Shown: in pieces, positions 26,227 through 34,415 of the stretch
Layout of the letters: the number at the start of each line of letters is the position of its first letter
Numbering within the stretch: the first letter of the stretch is position 1
Source: an uncultured Gammaproteobacteria bacterium
GTDB lineage: Bacteria > Pseudomonadota > Gammaproteobacteria > PS1 > Pseudothioglobaceae
DNA length: 34,786 nucleotides
Reading direction: 5' to 3'
Assembly: GCA_913057955.1 (NCBI GenBank)
Contig: CAJXOB010000011.1
Location: 1-34,786 of the forward strand
Made by a program: the position numbers and the translations under genes
Notes under the pieces: model-generated
Database searches by the model: none
What the model was told of the DNA's origin: nothing
What the model saw: only the letters and a program-made list of their open reading frames with translations

Positions 26227-27207
26227 ATGAAAAAACAAAATTTTATCAATAAGTTAAGGCTGCCAATTATTCAGTCACCAATGTTCATCGTTTCTAATGC
26301 GAGACTTGTTATTGCATCATCAAAGGCGGGAATTGTTGGATCATTTCCATCAGCTAATTGTCGAACTCTAGAAGCGCTTGATCAAGCTTTTTCTGAAATA
26401 ACCGAAGCTTTAGGCTCAGGTAAAGAAGCCTTTCCTTGGGCGGTTAACCTTATTGTAAGTAAAATGTATGCTCGGAGTAATAATGACCTAGATTTAATTC
26501 TTAAACACCAGCCACCAATCGTAATTACTTCACTTGGTAATCCCAAAGAGGTTGTTGAAAAAGTTCATAAATATGGTGGGCTAGTTTTTTCAGATGTTAT
26601 TAATTTATACCACTCAAAGAAAGCAATTGATGCTGGAGTTGACGGTTTAATATTGGTTTGTAATGGTGCAGGCGGGCATACTGGTGAATTATCACCATTT
26701 GCTTTTGTATCTGAAGTGAGAGAGATTTTTGATGGAACAATTATTGTGGGCGGAAGTATTAGCTCAGGTGATTCAGTTTTGGCAATCCAAGCTATGGGCG
26801 CTGACATGGCTTATATGGGAACTCGCTTTATTGCAACAAAAGAAAGCGACGCCACTGATGAGTATAAAGAGATGATACTTAACGCCTCAGCAAGCGACAT
26901 TATTAAGTCTAATAAAATTACTGGCGTTAATGGAAACTGGCTCGAGCAATCACTAAAAAATGCTGGAATTTCATCTAAAGATGGTGGCTTTAAGCGAACA
27001 TTGGGTGATTTAAAGAAAATGATAATGCCTCTAATCAAACAAAAACTTAAAGTAGATTTTGATATAAGCAAGGTGACCGCTAAAAGGTGGCGTGATATTT
27101 TTTCAGCAGGTCAAGGCGTTGGCTCTATTTCCAATGTTCCAAGTGTTGAGGATTTAGTGTTAGAATTAGAAAAGCAGTATGCTAATTCAAAAAGTCGAAT
27201 TTTATAA
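26227..27207 (+). CDS. Nitronate monooxygenase-family flavoprotein
   Basis: The product has 326 residues and the TIM-barrel pattern of the 2-nitropropane dioxygenase/nitronate monooxygenase family, which binds FMN. LPIIQSPMFIVSNARL near the N-terminus and NGAGGHTG with His151 (the catalytic position in characterised members) are visible. So are IIVGGSISSGDSVLAIQAMG and ADMAYMGTRFIAT in the phosphate-binding part. The ATG directly follows the fadA stop, so translation is probably coupled. Relatives include FabK-type enoyl reductases, and members often sit in fatty-acid operons. The true substrate here is unknown; it may act on an unsaturated or toxic acyl intermediate, or remove nitronates. 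Confidence 0.9.
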   Translation: MKKQNFINKLRLPIIQSPMFIVSNARLVIASSKAGIVGSFPSANCRTLEALDQAFSEITEALGSGKEAFPWAVNLIVSKMYARSNNDLDLILKHQPPIVITSLGNPKEVVEKVHKYGGLVFSDVINLYHSKKAIDAGVDGLILVCNGAGGHTGELSPFAFVSEVREIFDGTIIVGGSISSGDSVLAIQAMGADMAYMGTRFIATKESDATDEYKEMILNASASDIIKSNKITGVNGNWLEQSLKNAGISSKDGGFKRTLGDLKKMIMPLIKQKLKVDFDISKVTAKRWRDIFSAGQGVGSISNVPSVEDLVLELEKQYANSKSRIL

Positions 27208-27220
27208 GGATAAGTAATAA

Positions 27221-27790
27221 ATGCTATCGAAGCCATCAAAGCGAGATTTAAAGCACAATAGAACCATTGAAGGCAAAGGTTATCTGAGAGATGATGGGCT
27301 TTGGGACATTGAGGTCTTCCTTGTAGATAGCAAAACGTATTCATTTGAAAATATGCACAGAGGCTACATTAGCGCTGGAGAGCCTCTCCATGATATGGCT
27401 GTCCGATTAACTCTTGATGACGACAGGAAAATTATCGATATAGAAGCAGTAATTAATGCATCTCCATACAATGTTTGCCCGCAAGCAGTACAAAATTGCC
27501 AAAATTTAAAAGGCGAATATTTAATTGCTGGTTTTAACAGAAAGGTTATAAAAACAATGGGCGGTGAAAAAGGATGTAGGCATATTACTGACTTATTGGC
27601 TTATGCCGGAACGATTGCTTATCAAACTCTTTGGAAAGAGAAAACTGGTGATGAAACTAATACTATTTCTTTAGAGGAAGCCAAATCAATAGAAAAGAAA
27701 TTTACAAACTCTTGTTTTGCATTTAAGAAGGATGGAGAGGTTTATAATCAATACAAAGAAATACTGATAAATAGGCTTGAGAAAAGTTAA
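27221..27790 (+). CDS. DUF2889 domain-containing protein
   Basis: The product has 189 residues and fits the DUF2889 family as I remember it: GYLRDDGLWDIEVFLVDSKT, then GEPLHDMAVRLTLDDD, then GGEKGCRHITDLL and a final AYQTLW. No function is known to me. His57, Cys86, Cys93, Cys119 and His121 lie in these conserved parts and could form a metal site, which is inference. There is no signal peptide or membrane segment. It lies 13 nt after the flavoprotein gene and 22 nt before fadD in a co-directional operon, so a role in fatty-acid or acyl-CoA metabolism is likely. Confidence 0.88.
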   Translation: MLSKPSKRDLKHNRTIEGKGYLRDDGLWDIEVFLVDSKTYSFENMHRGYISAGEPLHDMAVRLTLDDDRKIIDIEAVINASPYNVCPQAVQNCQNLKGEYLIAGFNRKVIKTMGGEKGCRHITDLLAYAGTIAYQTLWKEKTGDETNTISLEEAKSIEKKFTNSCFAFKKDGEVYNQYKEILINRLEKS

Positions 27791-27812
27791 TTAACAAACA
27801 TAAGGGGAGAGC

Positions 27813-29462
27813 ATGGAAACAGTAATACCAAAAACACTCGAAGAGACAGAGTTTTTTAAAAAACACGGTAATTTAGTTGAGTTTTTTGACAGCTGCTGTC
27901 AAGAGCACAACGGAAAAATGGCTTTTGAAAGTTTTGGTGTTGAAATGTCATACGAAGGTCTTTCAGAGAAGGTAAATGCCTTTGCTTCGTGGTTAACTAA
28001 TAATTTCCAGGCAGGAGATAGGATAGCTGTGATGATGCCAAATATGCTTGCCTACCCCGTAATTGTATATGGCGCATTGAAAGCCGGCATCGTTGTTGTT
28101 AATATTAATCCTCTCTATACGCAAAGAGAATTAGAGCATGTTCTTAAAGATAGTGAAACTAAAGTATTGGTAGTTTGGGAGGGTGTCGCTAATGTAGTAG
28201 AGAAGTCTAATCTTGCGAATGTAGAAACAGTTATGATTACAACTGTTGGTGACCTTCTTGGATTTAAAGGGAAAATTATTAACTTCGTGGCTAGAAAAGT
28301 TAAAAAATTAGTACCCAAATTTAACATTGATAGCGCAGTAATGTTTGATAAAGTATTAAGTGATAATTCAGGAGCAACCCCAGTTAAAGTTGACGTTTCT
28401 ATTGATAGTACAGCATTTCTTCAATACACTGGAGGCACAACAGGAGTTTCAAAGGGCGCAGTATTGTCTCATCGAAATATCCTTGCAAACATTATCCAAG
28501 CGTTTTTCACAATAAACCCAAAAATGTATGATGAATCGAGAAATGATCAGAGAATTGCAATCTGCCCACTACCTCTTTATCATATTTTTGCTTTAACAGT
28601 GCACAACTTCATGCTGTTTCATATTGGCGGTAAAAGTGTACTTATTACGAACCCAAGAGACCTTAAAACTTTTGTTTCAATTATGAAAAAACACAAGTTC
28701 CATATGATCTCAGGCGTAAACACTCTTTATGAGGCGTTATTAAATTATGATGGCTTTAAGGAGTTAGATTTTAGCAACTTGCTGATGTCATTAAGTGGTG
28801 GAATGGCTGCTTTAGATACGACTGCTAAAAGGTGGTATGAAACTACTCAATCGGTTATTTGGCAGGCTTATGGCTTAACTGAGACTTCTCCATTGGTGAG
28901 CGTCCCTGATTATAAGCAAACTGAATTTACTGGCTCTGTAGGTTTGCCCGCTGCGTTTACTGAAATTGAAATTCGTGATGAGGATAGCAATGTTTTAACA
29001 GAGACTGATGCTGTTGGAGAGCTTTGCGTTCGTGGTCCTCAAGTTATGAGTGGCTATTGGAATTCGGAAGTTACTGGCCTTGATAAAAATAACTGGTTTA
29101 TGACGGGCGATATTGCTCGAATAGATAAAACTGGTAATATTTTCATTGTTGATCGTAAAAAAGATATGATCATCGTTTCGGGTTTCAATGTATATCCAAA
29201 TGAGGTGGAGGCTGTTGTTAATGAGCACCCAGCCGTACTTGAGTGTGGATGTGTTGGAATTAAGGGTGAGGCTTCTCAAGAGCTTGTCAAAGTGTTTATA
29301 GTTCTTCATGAGGGAAAATCTCTTTCTGAAGAAGAGATTATTAGCTTTTGCCGTGAAAAATTAACAGCTTATAAGGTGCCTAAGCATGTTGAGTTTATTA
29401 AGGAAATCCCCAAAACAAATGTTGGTAAAGTACTTAGAAGAGAGCTGAAAACTGAGTCTTAA
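27813..29462 (+). CDS. fadD: Long-chain fatty acid-CoA ligase
   Basis: FadD activates fatty acids to acyl-CoA with ATP, feeding the beta-oxidation enzymes encoded upstream. The product has 549 residues (E. coli FadD 561). The AMP-binding P-loop is YTGGTTGVSKGAVLSHRN at about 205-222. YGLTETSPLV follows, then the fatty-acyl signature NWFMTGDIARIDKTGNIFIV with DRKKDMIIVSG, and the C-terminal catalytic lysine in TNVGKVLRREL. AAGGGGAGAGC before the ATG is a strong ribosome-binding site. Its stop shares one base with the next start. Confidence 0.95.
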   Translation: METVIPKTLEETEFFKKHGNLVEFFDSCCQEHNGKMAFESFGVEMSYEGLSEKVNAFASWLTNNFQAGDRIAVMMPNMLAYPVIVYGALKAGIVVVNINPLYTQRELEHVLKDSETKVLVVWEGVANVVEKSNLANVETVMITTVGDLLGFKGKIINFVARKVKKLVPKFNIDSAVMFDKVLSDNSGATPVKVDVSIDSTAFLQYTGGTTGVSKGAVLSHRNILANIIQAFFTINPKMYDESRNDQRIAICPLPLYHIFALTVHNFMLFHIGGKSVLITNPRDLKTFVSIMKKHKFHMISGVNTLYEALLNYDGFKELDFSNLLMSLSGGMAALDTTAKRWYETTQSVIWQAYGLTETSPLVSVPDYKQTEFTGSVGLPAAFTEIEIRDEDSNVLTETDAVGELCVRGPQVMSGYWNSEVTGLDKNNWFMTGDIARIDKTGNIFIVDRKKDMIIVSGFNVYPNEVEAVVNEHPAVLECGCVGIKGEASQELVKVFIVLHEGKSLSEEEIISFCREKLTAYKVPKHVEFIKEIPKTNVGKVLRRELKTES

Positions 29463-31414
29463 TGAGTGCGTTACTTTGGAAGCCAACTTTAAGCGAAATA
29501 GAAAATTCCCAGGCCTGGGAGTTTATCCAGGAAGCTAATAAAAAGTTCAATATAAGTTTGGAAAATTTTCATGACTTGTATAAATGGTCATGCAAATATC
29601 CTAAGTCTTTTTGGGAGTTATTTTGGGGATATTCTAAAATTATTGCGGAGAAAGACTCTAAAGAGGTTTTAAAAAATGGCGATGATTTTTTAGGGTCAGA
29701 ATGGTTTTCAGATTCTAAATTAAATTTCGCAAAAAATCTATTATCCAAAAGAGATCAAACACCTGCTATTGTTTTTTGGGGAGAGGATAAATATAAAAGC
29801 TCTTTAACGCACTCTGAATTATACAATCAGGTTGCAAGGCTTTCTCATTGGCTTAAGAAAAGTGGCGTTAGAAAAGGCGACCGTGTTGCTGGCTTGCTTC
29901 CTAACATGTCCGAAGCGGTGGTCTCAATGTTGGCAACATCTAGTATTGGTGCAATTTGGACATCTTGTTCTCCTGATTTTGGGGTCCAAGGAGTCCTAGA
30001 TCGATTTGGCCAAGTTAAGCCTAAAGTATTTATTTGTGTAGATGCGTATCTTTATAACGGAAAGGTTTTTAATTGCCTTGAAAAGAATGCAGAAATAATT
30101 TTCAAGTTGCCATCTATTGAGAACACTTTGTTGGTTCGTTATATTGACGAACGATCTTCTTTTGGTGACCTTAATTCTTTTTCAGCCTTCGATGAAGTTG
30201 TTGAACAGGAAGTAACTCCTGAATTAATTTTTGAATCTGTTGCGTTTAATGACCCACTCTATATTTTATTTTCATCTGGAACTACTGGCGTTCCAAAGTG
30301 TATTGTTCATGGAGTTGGCGGGACTCTAATTCAACACAAAAAAGAGCACACTCTCCACTGTGATATTAAAGAGGGGGAAAGAATCTTTTATTTTTCTACC
30401 TGTGGTTGGATGATGTGGAACTGGCTCGTTAGCTCTTTAGCTTCTGGCGCAACGTTAATGCTCTATGATGGCTCGCCGATTCTTAAACATAACGATAGTA
30501 TTTTGTTTGACTATGTAGATCAAGAGCAAATTAATGTGATGGGTGTATCTGCAAAGTTTTTGGATACTTGCCGGAAAACAAACCTCAATCCCAATACATC
30601 TCATAATTTAAAAGATTTAAGAATGATGCTTTCAACAGGGTCAGTATTAAGTGCGGATTGTTTTGATTATGTATATGAGTGTGTAAAGGAAAAAATATGT
30701 TTATCCTCCATTTCAGGTGGCACTGATATTGTTTCTTGTTTTGTATTGGGCTCTACAATACTTCCAGTGTATCAAGGCGAGTTACAAACTCGAGGACTTG
30801 GCCTTTCTGTTGAAGTTTGGAATGAGCTAGGTGAGTCAGTTGTTGGTGAAAAGGGAGAGCTGGTATGTACTAATACTTTTCCTTCAAAACCGGTAATGTT
30901 TTGGAACGATAAAAATATGGATAAATACAAAAATTCATATTTTGAACGCTACTCTAATGTTTGGTGCCATGGCGATTATGTGAGGCTCATGGAAACGAAT
31001 GGAATGATTTTTTATGGGAGGTCAGATACGACCCTTAACCGAGGCGGAGTGAGAATTGGAACAGCTGAAATATATCGACAAGTTGAAACACTAATTGAAG
31101 TTTTAGAGTCGGTAGTTGTAGAGCAAGCCTTTGATGATGACTCACGAATCATTTTATTTGTAAAGTTGAATGAAGGCTTGAAATTGAGTGATGAGCTAAA
31201 ACATAAAATAGTCCGTCAAATTAGAAGCAACACTTCACCTAGACATGTTCCAGACATAATAATTCAAGTCTCCGATATTCCTAGAACCAAGAGCGGAAAA
31301 ATTGTTGAGTTGGCAGTTCAGAAGGCAATTCATAACTTGCCAATTGATAATAAAACAGCTCTAGAAAATCCCGAAGTCCTTAAAGAGTACTATGATCTTA
31401 AAGAGCTACAATGA
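29462..31414 (+). CDS. Acetoacetate-CoA ligase
   Basis: The product has 650 residues, the length of acetoacetyl-CoA synthetases, which activate acetoacetate with ATP and CoA. The N-terminal SALLWKPTLSEIENSQAWEF and the ACS_N-like WELFWGYSKI are typical. The P-loop is FSSGTTGVPKCIVHGVGGTL, followed by STCGWMMWNWLVS, GRSDTTLNRGGVRIGTAEIY and the catalytic lysine in PRTKSGKIVE. It distinguishes itself from acetyl-CoA synthetase by the LWKP start and HGVGGTLIQHKKEH. It is the last gene of the fad operon, coupled to fadD by a 1-nt overlap, and would send acetoacetyl-CoA to the thiolase. Confidence 0.93.
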   Translation: MSALLWKPTLSEIENSQAWEFIQEANKKFNISLENFHDLYKWSCKYPKSFWELFWGYSKIIAEKDSKEVLKNGDDFLGSEWFSDSKLNFAKNLLSKRDQTPAIVFWGEDKYKSSLTHSELYNQVARLSHWLKKSGVRKGDRVAGLLPNMSEAVVSMLATSSIGAIWTSCSPDFGVQGVLDRFGQVKPKVFICVDAYLYNGKVFNCLEKNAEIIFKLPSIENTLLVRYIDERSSFGDLNSFSAFDEVVEQEVTPELIFESVAFNDPLYILFSSGTTGVPKCIVHGVGGTLIQHKKEHTLHCDIKEGERIFYFSTCGWMMWNWLVSSLASGATLMLYDGSPILKHNDSILFDYVDQEQINVMGVSAKFLDTCRKTNLNPNTSHNLKDLRMMLSTGSVLSADCFDYVYECVKEKICLSSISGGTDIVSCFVLGSTILPVYQGELQTRGLGLSVEVWNELGESVVGEKGELVCTNTFPSKPVMFWNDKNMDKYKNSYFERYSNVWCHGDYVRLMETNGMIFYGRSDTTLNRGGVRIGTAEIYRQVETLIEVLESVVVEQAFDDDSRIILFVKLNEGLKLSDELKHKIVRQIRSNTSPRHVPDIIIQVSDIPRTKSGKIVELAVQKAIHNLPIDNKTALENPEVLKEYYDLKELQ

Positions 31415-31442
31415 TGTCATATTTTGATGTGATGCCAAGGGT

Positions 31443-31448
31443 TATAAT
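31443..31448 (+). promoter_or_regulatory. Candidate -10 element for tdk
   Basis: A perfect TATAAT lies in the 65-nt gap between the acetoacetate-CoA ligase gene and tdk, 31 nt before the tdk start. No convincing -35 hexamer at 16-18 nt upstream is visible (TTGATG at 31424 is only 13 nt away). It may mark a separate promoter for tdk. Confidence 0.35.
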
Positions 31449-31479
31449 ATTGAATTGTTTATCACTATGGAGTTGAATT

Positions 31480-32067
31480 TTGGCTAAGCTTTACTTTTAC
31501 TATTCTTCTATGAATGCGGGTAAGTCAACTTCACTTCTGCAGTCTGCATACAACTATAAAGAAAGAGGAATGCGACCTTTTGTATTGTCCGCAGCAATTG
31601 ATGACCGTTACAGTGTTGGCAAAGTAACATCACGAATTGGCCTAGAGACAGAAGCGCATCTATTTCGTAAAGAGGATGATTTATATAAAATACTCTTTGG
31701 GCAAAATGATAAAGATAGGATTAACTGTGTACTTATTGATGAAAGTCAATTTTTATCTCGGGAGCAAGTCATGCAACTTACACAGGTCGTTGATAATTTA
31801 GATATCCCTGTTCTTTGTTACGGTATTCGGACTGACTTTAGAGGCGAGCTTTTCCCGGGAAGTAAGCATTTATTGGCTTGGGCAGACAATCTTATTGAAT
31901 TAAAAACTATTTGCCATTGTGGGAGTAAAGCAACAATGGTCGTGCGCATGGATAGTGAGGGGAAGGTCATTAGTGATGGAGACCAAGTTGTTATTGGAGG
32001 TAACGACCAATATCAGTCAATGTGCCGCCGACATTTCTCAGAGCATATCTGGGCCAAATCAAATTAA
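31480..32067 (+). CDS. tdk: Thymidine kinase (type II)
   Basis: Tdk phosphorylates thymidine to dTMP in the pyrimidine salvage route. The product has 195 residues (E. coli 205). The P-loop is MNAGKSTSL at 11-19. The catalytic Glu88 lies in LIDESQFL, and the zinc ligands are Cys145, Cys147, Cys182 and His185. The start is TTG at 31480: GGAG at 31469-31472 is a well-placed ribosome-binding site. An upstream ATG at 31467 reaches a stop within seven codons. [16 protein letters not shown] is the family N-terminus. Confidence 0.96.
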   Translation: MAKLYFYYSSMNAGKSTSLLQSAYNYKERGMRPFVLSAAIDDRYSVGKVTSRIGLETEAHLFRKEDDLYKILFGQNDKDRINCVLIDESQFLSREQVMQLTQVVDNLDIPVLCYGIRTDFRGELFPGSKHLLAWADNLIELKTICHCGSKATMVVRMDSEGKVISDGDQVVIGGNDQYQSMCRRHFSEHIWAKSN

Positions 32068-32102
32068 ATCTTTTTACAGATTCATAATCATTAGGTAGTG
32101 TA

Positions 32103-32888
32103 ATGGGTGAAACATTAATTCTTTTGTTGGTTTTAGGTGCATCATCTGGTTTTGTAGCGGGCCTTTTAGGCGTAGGGGGTGGATTAATAATTGTCCCAAT
32201 ATTGATGTATCTTTTAGCGCCAACTGTTGATAAATCAATTTTAATGCATACTTCAATTGGCACGGCTTTAGCGGTAATTGTGTTTACTTCAATCTCAAGT
32301 GTTTATGCGCATCACAAGCACAAGGCAATACTTTGGAAAAACTTTATTAAACTAACCCCCACGATCCTTTTAGGTTCATTTAGTGGCGCTTTAGTTGCAA
32401 AGTATCTAAGCTTTGATTTTTTGAGAATATTTTTTGCTTGTTTTGAGATTGGTGTTGCGCTTATTATGTGGTTTCAAATAAGTGCATCTGGACATGTTGA
32501 TAACTTATCTCGATGGACATGGAGTTGTGCTGGCTATATTATTGGTTTAGTGTCTGCAATAGTAGGCATTGGAGGTGGGACAATGACAACGCCATTTTTA
32601 ACTTATAACAATGTAGATATAAAGAACGCAATTGCTACCTCTGCGGCTGTTGGAATGCCTATAGCAATAGCAGGCTCTATTGGATTTGTGTTAGCTGGAA
32701 TGGATAACGAATTGGTAGTAAGCGGCCTTGGCTTTGTTGATTTTAAATCACTCATAACCATTGCTGCAATGAGTATTATATTTGCGCCATTAGGCGCAAA
32801 GGTGACGCATATAGTTGATAGTAAAAAACTCAAAAAAGGGTTCTCAATTTTTTTGTTTTTTTTAGCCGCAATGGTTCTTTTGTTTTAA
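32103..32888 (+). CDS. TauE/SafE-family membrane transporter
   Basis: The product has 261 residues with about eight hydrophobic segments. It shows the two related halves of the family, each with a glycine-rich motif: GLLGVGGGLIIVPILMYLL in the first and AIVGIGGGTMTTPFLTY in the second. Members export sulfite, sulfoacetate or other organic sulfur anions, but most are uncharacterised, so the substrate is unknown. It lies 35 nt after tdk in the same direction and may share its transcript. A weak terminator candidate follows its stop. Confidence 0.9.
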   Translation: MGETLILLLVLGASSGFVAGLLGVGGGLIIVPILMYLLAPTVDKSILMHTSIGTALAVIVFTSISSVYAHHKHKAILWKNFIKLTPTILLGSFSGALVAKYLSFDFLRIFFACFEIGVALIMWFQISASGHVDNLSRWTWSCAGYIIGLVSAIVGIGGGTMTTPFLTYNNVDIKNAIATSAAVGMPIAIAGSIGFVLAGMDNELVVSGLGFVDFKSLITIAAMSIIFAPLGAKVTHIVDSKKLKKGFSIFLFFLAAMVLLF

Positions 32889-32899
32889 CTCATTCGAAC

Positions 32900-32918
32900 A
32901 GTAAATATTTTACTTTTT
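32900..32918 (+). terminator. Weak terminator candidate between the convergent TauE and msrB genes
   Basis: AGTAAA (32900-32905) and TTTACT (32909-32914) form a 6-bp stem with a TAT loop, followed by four more T. The position, 12 nt after the transporter stop, is right for a terminator. The stem holds a single G-C pair and would be weak, and it overlaps the last codons of msrB on the other strand. Confidence 0.35.
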
Positions 32919-33311
32919 CTCTGAAAAATTTAAAGCAACTGAATTAATGCAATAACGTTTTCCTGTGGGCTGAGGTCCATCAGGAAAAACATGCCCCAAG
33001 TGGGCATCACAAGACGCACATCTAACTTCGACTCTAACATAGCCCAAAGAGTCATCTTCTAGTTGACGAACACAGCTACTTTTTGCAAGTTCATAAAAGC
33101 TTGGCCAGCCACTTCCTGAATCAAATTTAGTGCTCGATTCAAATAATACGGCGTCACAGCATATACAGAGGTAGTCACCTGTTTCATTGTGATTATAATA
33201 CTCACCAGAGAAAGGCGGCTCGGTGCCACATTCTTGAGTAATATGGTATGCTTCGGGTGATATATTCTTCTTTTTATCCATTCGTGTATTATAAGAGAAA
33301 TTAACAGTCAT
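32910..33311 (-). CDS. msrB: Peptide-methionine (R)-S-oxide reductase
   Basis: MsrB repairs oxidised methionine (R-sulfoxide) in proteins. The product has 133 residues with the longer start. The structural zinc site has two CxxC pairs, Cys49/Cys52 and Cys98/Cys101. The catalytic Cys121 is in RYCINSVAL, and GTEPPFSG, SGSGWPSFYE and HLGHVFPDGPQPTGKRYCIN are family blocks. E. coli has SGCGWPSF; the cysteine is Ser here, so the usual resolving cysteine is absent. An ATG at residue 11 (33281) fits the family N-terminus better in length. A minus-strand TATAAT at 33293-33288 lies just before it, so the start is uncertain. The gene is divergent from cca. Confidence 0.95.
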   Translation of the reverse strand: MTVNFSYNTRMDKKKNISPEAYHITQECGTEPPFSGEYYNHNETGDYLCICCDAVLFESSTKFDSGSGWPSFYELAKSSCVRQLEDDSLGYVRVEVRCASCDAHLGHVFPDGPQPTGKRYCINSVALNFSEKK

Positions 33312-33335
33312 CTTTAATATCTGCAGTTAATAATT

Positions 33336-34415
33336 ATGGAAATATTTTTAGTAGGCGGCGCTATTCGGGACCAAATTTTAGGTGTGGCCACGGAAACAAC
33401 AGAAAAAGATTATGTCGTTGTTGGCTCTTCTCCTGAGGAAATTTTGTCACTAGGCTATCGTCAGGTTGGAAAAGAGTTTCCCGTATTCCTTCACCCAAAA
33501 ACTCATGATGAGTATGCACTTGCCAGAATTGAACGCAAAGTTGGTTCGGGTTATACCGGCTTTGAATTTGATACATCTACAACTGTAACGCTTGAGCAGG
33601 ATCTTTCAAGAAGGGATTTAACGATTAATGCAATTGCCCAAAAAAAAGATGGTAATGGAAGTTACGTTGATCCTTATGGCGGAATAGAAGATATAAAAAA
33701 GAAAAAACTCCGACACGTATCTGAGGCTTTTTCAGAAGATCCAGTTCGCATATTACGGACTGCAAGGTTTGCATCTCGCTTCTCTAATCTAGGTTTTACG
33801 ATTGATGATAAAACGTTACAGCTAATAAAAAAAATGGTTGCCTCTGGTGAGGTTGATGCACTTACACCCGAGCGCGTTTTTAAAGAAATCTCTCTTTCAA
33901 TGCAGACAGAATCGCCATCTATATTTTTTGAAGTATTAATTGAATCTGGCGCCTATGAAAGGCTATTTCCAATGTTAGAGGTTAGTAATGATAATAATTT
34001 CAAATTACTTGATCAATCAATTGAGCTGCCCGAAGTAACTTTTTCTCTTTGGCTATATAATCAAAAACTTCAAAATATTGAGGCACTTTGCGATCATCTT
34101 AGGTGTCCAAGGGATTTCCAACAAATTGCTGAACTCGTTTCAGAATGGCATCATCTTGCTATGAATTTTTTATCATTTAGTCCTCATGCGATCTTAAATT
34201 TCTACTTAAAAAATGACGGATTGAGGCGCCATAGAAGGTTTCAACTAATCCTGACGGCTTTTGATTGCTTGGGCATAAATATAAAGCCAATAATAAAATT
34301 ACTGGAACTTCTTAAGTCAATTCAGATTTCAAAACTTGCTAATATCAATATTGCAGAGGAGATAGTTCAAGAAAGACTATCAATTATTACCAGGTTTCTC
34401 GATTCTACAAAGTAG
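33336..34415 (+). CDS. cca: CCA-adding tRNA nucleotidyltransferase lacking a working HD domain
   Basis: Cca adds or repairs the 3' CCA of tRNAs. The product has 359 residues against 412 in E. coli. The catalytic head is intact: LVGGAIRDQILG, metal-binding Glu23/Asp25 in TEKDYVVVG, GKEFPVFLHPKTHDEYALAR, RRDLTINAIAQ and EDPVRILRTARFASRF. After FPMLE the sequence departs: the E. coli segment with CHDLGK and the HHGHGPAG loop is missing. The later EFHDL is EWHHL (270-274), so the HD phosphohydrolase residues are gone. Nucleotidyl transfer should remain. Its 3' end overlaps the convergent nuclease gene by 36 nt. Confidence 0.95.
   Translation: MEIFLVGGAIRDQILGVATETTEKDYVVVGSSPEEILSLGYRQVGKEFPVFLHPKTHDEYALARIERKVGSGYTGFEFDTSTTVTLEQDLSRRDLTINAIAQKKDGNGSYVDPYGGIEDIKKKKLRHVSEAFSEDPVRILRTARFASRFSNLGFTIDDKTLQLIKKMVASGEVDALTPERVFKEISLSMQTESPSIFFEVLIESGAYERLFPMLEVSNDNNFKLLDQSIELPEVTFSLWLYNQKLQNIEALCDHLRCPRDFQQIAELVSEWHHLAMNFLSFSPHAILNFYLKNDGLRRHRRFQLILTAFDCLGINIKPIIKLLELLKSIQISKLANINIAEEIVQERLSIITRFLDSTK

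Noticed and set aside
18925-31414. Catabolic block as a horizontally acquired island
   Set aside because: Base composition and codon style look like the ribosomal region by eye, and no integrase, tRNA or flanking repeat is present; a quantitative codon-usage test was not possible.
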